Under the pieces are notes generated by a model that did no database searches, was not told the DNA's origin, and worked only from the letters and a program-made list of their open reading frames with translations. Both the position numbers and the translations under genes were made by a program. A stretch of DNA of 64,000 nucleotides from Pseudomonas sp. LP_7_YM (GTDB lineage: Bacteria > Pseudomonadota > Gammaproteobacteria > Pseudomonadales > Pseudomonadaceae), in the NCBI RefSeq assembly GCF_004364435.1, contig NZ_SOCT01000001.1, positions 806,001 to 870,000 of the forward strand, in the 5' to 3' direction. The number at the start of each line of letters is the position of its first letter. The first letter of the stretch is position 1. This document shows, piece after piece, positions 61,083 to 64,000 of this stretch.

Positions 61083-62456
61083 ATGCGCCACTCACTTTCA
61101 ACATTCGTCATCGGTCTCGCATTCGTAGGCTATACATTGCCGGGCAGCGCCGCCGTGACTGCTCAGGAGGCTTCCGCGCTGGGCAAGGATCTGACGCTCT
61201 TCGGCGCCATACAGGCGGGCAATGCCGATGGCTCGATCCCGGCCTATGACGGTGGCCTGCACAAATCACCTGCAGGCTTCACTGCGGACAGCGGGTTCTG
61301 GGTCGACCCCTTCAAAGAGGAAAAACCGCTGCTGCGCATCGACGGCAAGAATGTCGACAAATACGCCGACAAACTCAGCGAAGGGCAAAAGACGCTGCTT
61401 AAGAAATACCCGGACTACTACCTGGACATCTACCCAAGCCATCGCACAACGGCGTACCCCAAAGAAGTTCTCGACGCCACGGTACGCAATGCCAGCGGAT
61501 GTACGACGCGCAACAATGGGCTGGCTGTCGATCCAGTCTGCAGGGGAGGGCTGCCATTCCCGATTCCGAAAAACGGCAACGAAGTGATGTGGAACCAGCA
61601 GTTGCGCTACAAGATCGGCCCCGGTTATTCAACGACTTCGTCGTCCAACAGCTGGGTCATCGATGCCAACGGGTCGGTCACCAAGACGGCCGAGCAACGC
61701 ACCTTCGAAGAGCAGCCTTTCTATCAGGTCAAGCAGGCCGACCGGGATCCGGAGATGTATGCCCGGGTGTACGCCCTGGATAAATACCCCGCGCGCAGTG
61801 CCGGCCAGCTGATTGTGCTGGACGATTACCTCGATCCGATCGCCAAGCCTCGCCGTGCCTGGAGCTATACACCTGGCCAGCGGCGCATCAAACTGGCGCC
61901 CGAGTTCGGCTACGACACGCCGGTCTCCAACCAGGGCGGGGTCAACCTGTTCGATGAATTGCAGATGTTCTCCGGCGCCCAGGACCGCTTCGACTACAAG
62001 CTGGTAGGCCGCAAGGAAATGTACCTTCCCTACAACGCCTACAAGTTTTACTTCGACTGCAAGCAGGAAGACCAATTTCTGGCGCATCACGCCAACCCGG
62101 CCTGCGAGCGCTGGGAGCTGCACCGGGTCTGGGTAGTGGAAGCCACCCTCAAGCCGGGCATGCGCCACGTGTACAGCAAGCGCACTTACTACCTGGACGA
62201 AGACACTTTCGGCATTGGCCTGTATGACGCCTGGGATGCCAGTGGCGCGCTGTACCGCTCCCTGTTTCTCAGCGGCGTGCAGCTGTACGACAAGGACCTG
62301 CCGTACAACGTGAAAAACGTCAGCTATGACTTCAACAAGGGCATGTGGGCGTTGGTTAACGACGGGCTCAAAGGCGGCTACAAGTTCTTCAGCACACCGC
62401 GCTCGGAGCTGCAAATGAACGCCGAGGCGATCGTTTCCCAGGAAACCCAGCGCTAA
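61083..62456 (+). CDS. DUF1329 family exported protein (copy 2)
   Basis: 457 aa with signal peptide ending near GSAA-VTA. It parallels copy 1 closely (GNADGSIPAYDGGL; KYADKLSEGQKTLLKKYPDYY in pieces; LSGVQLYDK). CA motif AACAATAA (61056-61063) precedes CAGGAG. Last gene of the island; no strong terminator was seen after it. Unlike copy 1 there is no YCF48 or MMPL gene downstream, so if the pair works alone or shares the pump at 5.3 kb is open. Confidence 0.88.
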   Translation: MRHSLSTFVIGLAFVGYTLPGSAAVTAQEASALGKDLTLFGAIQAGNADGSIPAYDGGLHKSPAGFTADSGFWVDPFKEEKPLLRIDGKNVDKYADKLSEGQKTLLKKYPDYYLDIYPSHRTTAYPKEVLDATVRNASGCTTRNNGLAVDPVCRGGLPFPIPKNGNEVMWNQQLRYKIGPGYSTTSSSNSWVIDANGSVTKTAEQRTFEEQPFYQVKQADRDPEMYARVYALDKYPARSAGQLIVLDDYLDPIAKPRRAWSYTPGQRRIKLAPEFGYDTPVSNQGGVNLFDELQMFSGAQDRFDYKLVGRKEMYLPYNAYKFYFDCKQEDQFLAHHANPACERWELHRVWVVEATLKPGMRHVYSKRTYYLDEDTFGIGLYDAWDASGALYRSLFLSGVQLYDKDLPYNVKNVSYDFNKGMWALVNDGLKGGYKFFSTPRSELQMNAEAIVSQETQR

Positions 62457-63009
62457 CTCTCTTCAGGGAAGCGGAACAGCTCTGGTAGGAACAGCTCTGG
62501 TAGCAAAGCGCAGAGTCTATTGTCGTGACGGCGGAGCTTAGGCTGTATGCGCCGCCGTCTTTCACCGACGGGCTCTGCACATCCTGATCATCGCTCTGGC
62601 GCAGGAGGAAGGTATTGCGGTGGTGCTCTCAACCATGACTTCGAATCAACTCCCGCCCATGAGGTTATCGTCGAGCGCTTATGTAAACAGCAAACCCTGG
62701 GCCGACATAATGAAGCTCGCGGCAATGCCCATAGCGCCGAAGGACTTACTGACGCTGATGGCCACGACCCAGGACATGTACGTCCTGGGCGGATATCGCG
62801 GATTGCCGGCCAGCGGTCAGGTTCGGCTCTGACTCAGGGGATGTGAGAGGCTTGTCGGGGACTATAACGAATGAAAGAAGCCACGCACTTGGAGCGTCCG
62901 CCTAACAGGCGTGCCGGGTTTGATTGCTTAATGAGGAGTGACCCGAGTGGACGGAGCTCTGGCACCTGGGTTAGGTTTCGTATCCGTTTATATTTTGGGC
63001 TCCACAACC
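62457..63009. other. Sparse region at the end of the island
   Basis: 553 bp with a tandem 15-bp repeat at 62473-62502. An open stretch from about 62542 to 62832 encodes a protein-like run (HILIIALAQEEGIAVVLST then NSKPWADIMKLAAMP) with no good start codon or ribosome-binding site; it may be a gene remnant. Not assigned. Confidence 0.4.
62473..62502 (+). repeat. Tandem 15-bp direct repeat
   Basis: GGAACAGCTCTGGTA occurs twice without gap, 17 bp after the DUF1329 stop. Probably a small slippage duplication. Confidence 0.7.
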
Positions 63010-63402
63010 ATGACTGATCGTCAGATCATCGTTCCAGACGGCATGCAATTGCTTTGCGATCATGCTGGTTATGCGCCAGCTGTAAAGGTAGGAAAAACTC
63101 TCTACTGCGCTGGTCAGGTAGGCAGGACGCCGGAATTATCAGTTATCGAAGATCCTGAACAGCAGTTTTTGGCAGCGTGGGAGAATGTGCGGCTTGTCTT
63201 GGCAGCCGGTGGCTGCGAATTTGAGGATGTCGTCGAAATGACGACTTATCACGTCGATATGCAACGCCACATGCCAATCTTTAGACAAGTGAAGGATGAA
63301 GTCTTTCCTAGGAGCACTTGTGCATGGACATGCATAGGTGTCGGTGAACTGGCCCGACCGGGGCTCCTCGTGGAGATCAAATGCATCGCCGTGCAGCGAT
63401 AA
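63010..63402 (+). CDS. RidA/YjgF-family protein
   Basis: 130 aa from ATG 63010, matching the usual size; an upstream GTG (62938) would add 24 residues before the family fold, although GAGG stands near it. Features: TLYCAGQVGRTPE, EQQFLAAWENVRLVLAAGGCEFEDV (in pieces), a FPRST segment containing the conserved Arg, and LLVEIKCIAV. Rid proteins hydrolyse reactive enamine/imine intermediates; the subgroup here is uncertain. Lower GC than the island genes, and no CA motif; likely flank. Confidence 0.85.
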   Translation: MTDRQIIVPDGMQLLCDHAGYAPAVKVGKTLYCAGQVGRTPELSVIEDPEQQFLAAWENVRLVLAAGGCEFEDVVEMTTYHVDMQRHMPIFRQVKDEVFPRSTCAWTCIGVGELARPGLLVEIKCIAVQR

Positions 63403-63514
63403 TTTTTCAGATAGGCAAGTGAACATGTAAATCATAGATGGGGGTCCATCTATGCGGCAGTAGATCTGAAATCTCACTCGCCCTCATTCGATGATGTCTG
63501 AAAGCGCTGATTTA

Positions 63515-64000
63515 TTAGCGGTCAACCTCCGCTGCAATGAACACCGATAGCTCTCTAAAAGCCTGCTCGCGGTTCTTCTCTAACACCAGCATGTGAGTGG
63601 CCTCGCTTAGGGTCACGAGACGCTTGAACGGCGCCTTCACCGCGCGTTTGAAATACTTCATTCCTGCCTCTGGTGGTACGTCGATGTCCCACTCGCCCAG
63701 TACCAACAAAAGAGGCACCTCAATCTCGGCGGGTTCATAAAGCGGCTTGCCTGCCGACCAGTATTCTCGAACGTCTGCAATGGGGCCATTGCTTGCTACA
63801 AAAGACTGTTCGGCGCGAAGTGTCTTGTCCGGCTCTGAAGCGACAGTGTTTTCGAGCCAAGCTTCGAAGCCGCCGTCAGGAATCAGCGTCTCACGTTTTT
63901 CTTCAGGCGCAGCGCCTATCCAGCGTGTTCTCGCGGCACTCGCGTTCACCACTCGGTGGGCATGCAACTGACCGCCAGCGTCCAGAGGTATCGGCAAATC
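63515..64000 (-). CDS. Alpha/beta hydrolase, C-terminal part (runs off window)
   Basis: The frame is open through the right edge, so the N-terminus is missing. Visible C-terminal features of an alpha/beta hydrolase: VPLLLVLGEWDIDVPPEAG with the acid Asp, and SEATHMLVLEKN with the catalytic His; the nucleophile lies outside. About 161 residues visible. It is AT-richer than the catabolic genes and convergent with the RidA gene. Substrate unknown. Confidence 0.82.
   Translation of the reverse strand, partial: DLPIPLDAGGQLHAHRVVNASAARTRWIGAAPEEKRETLIPDGGFEAWLENTVASEPDKTLRAEQSFVASNGPIADVREYWSAGKPLYEPAEIEVPLLLVLGEWDIDVPPEAGMKYFKRAVKAPFKRLVTLSEATHMLVLEKNREQAFRELSVFIAAEVDR

Noticed and set aside
896..62456. 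Cholesterol or bile-acid degradation as the main function
   Set aside because: Several enzymes (thiolase-like/DUF35, paired dehydrogenases) are shared with steroid pathways, but the dioxygenase, its unusual ferredoxin, ditC, ditR and the P450 pair fit abietane diterpenoid clusters better, and no ketosteroid dehydrogenase/9alpha-hydroxylase set is present.
62542..62832. Possible small gene
   Set aside because: Protein-like composition but no start codon with ribosome-binding site at its beginning and no family recognised; kept only as a possible remnant.
1..64000. Mobile elements, tRNA/rRNA genes, CRISPR arrays, prophage
   Set aside because: No transposase or integrase, no cloverleaf or rRNA-like sequence and no regularly spaced repeat series was seen.

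Overview
The window reads as a GC-rich catabolic island from a gammaproteobacterium, most likely a Pseudomonas. Genes are dense, GC-rich and mostly grouped in operons. About 20 catabolic or uptake genes carry AANAANAA (Hfq/Crc 'CA') motifs at their ribosome-binding sites, a habit typical of Pseudomonas. No rRNA, tRNA, IS element, prophage or CRISPR array was seen. Gene content and order around 27-42 kb match, from memory, the dit (abietane diterpenoid / resin acid) cluster of Pseudomonas abietaniphila: ferredoxin ditA3, an SDR, extradiol dioxygenase ditC, an FAH-family protein, a permease, IclR regulator ditR, a thiolase-like protein, then ditA1, ditA2 and an acyl-CoA ligase. Two P450s resemble CYP226A enzymes. 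The substrate assignment is therefore an inference: abietane-type diterpenoids.

Layout. 0-0.5 kb: partial SDR (minus). 0.9-12.2 kb: uptake operon (DUF1302 porin-like, DUF1329, YCF48/BNR protein, MMPL/RND pump) running into VOC, enoyl-CoA hydratase, SDR and FAD oxidoreductase genes. 12.3-18.1 kb: TetR (minus) and an operon of P450-1, an unknown 343-aa protein, SDR, MFS and NTF2-like protein. 18.3-23.3 kb: AraC regulator and a tripartite efflux pump. 23.3-27.1 kb (minus): MFS, [2Fe-2S] ferredoxin, ferredoxin reductase, SDR. 27.5-33 kb: ditA3-SDR-ditC-FAH-MFS and ditR. 33-34.6 kb (minus): thiolase-like/DUF35 pair. 34.7-38.6 kb: SDR-FAH and ditA1, ditA2. 38.8-43.1 kb: DUF2889, SDR, CoA ligase, TetR. 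43.4-48.9 kb: amidohydrolase, FAH, 3-hydroxyacyl-CoA dehydrogenase, thiolase, P450-2. 49-55.2 kb: amidohydrolase, three acyl-CoA dehydrogenases, enoyl-CoA hydratase, glutathione peroxidase. 55.4-62.5 kb: TetR (minus), GMC oxidoreductase, aldehyde dehydrogenase and a second DUF1302/DUF1329 pair. After about 62.5 kb coding is sparser and more AT-rich; a RidA-like gene and a partial alpha/beta hydrolase look like ordinary genome flank.

Proposed working: the DUF1302/DUF1329/MMPL envelope system and MFS permeases handle the hydrophobic substrate. The P450s, fed by the 2Fe-2S ferredoxin and reductase, plus SDRs oxidise the skeleton. The DitA dioxygenase and DitC open the aromatic ring. FAH-family, amidohydrolase, CoA-ligase, dehydrogenase, hydratase, thiolase and thiolase-like/DUF35 (aldolase-like) enzymes dismantle the rest.

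The main new observation is regulatory. Nine copies of a 23-bp dyad, RRACAY-N11-RTGTYY, were found by eye. They stand before or between nearly every catabolic operon, several overlapping a -35/-10 pair with fixed geometry. Together with the CA motifs this points to a two-layer regulon: a shared specific regulator on transcription and Crc/Hfq on translation.
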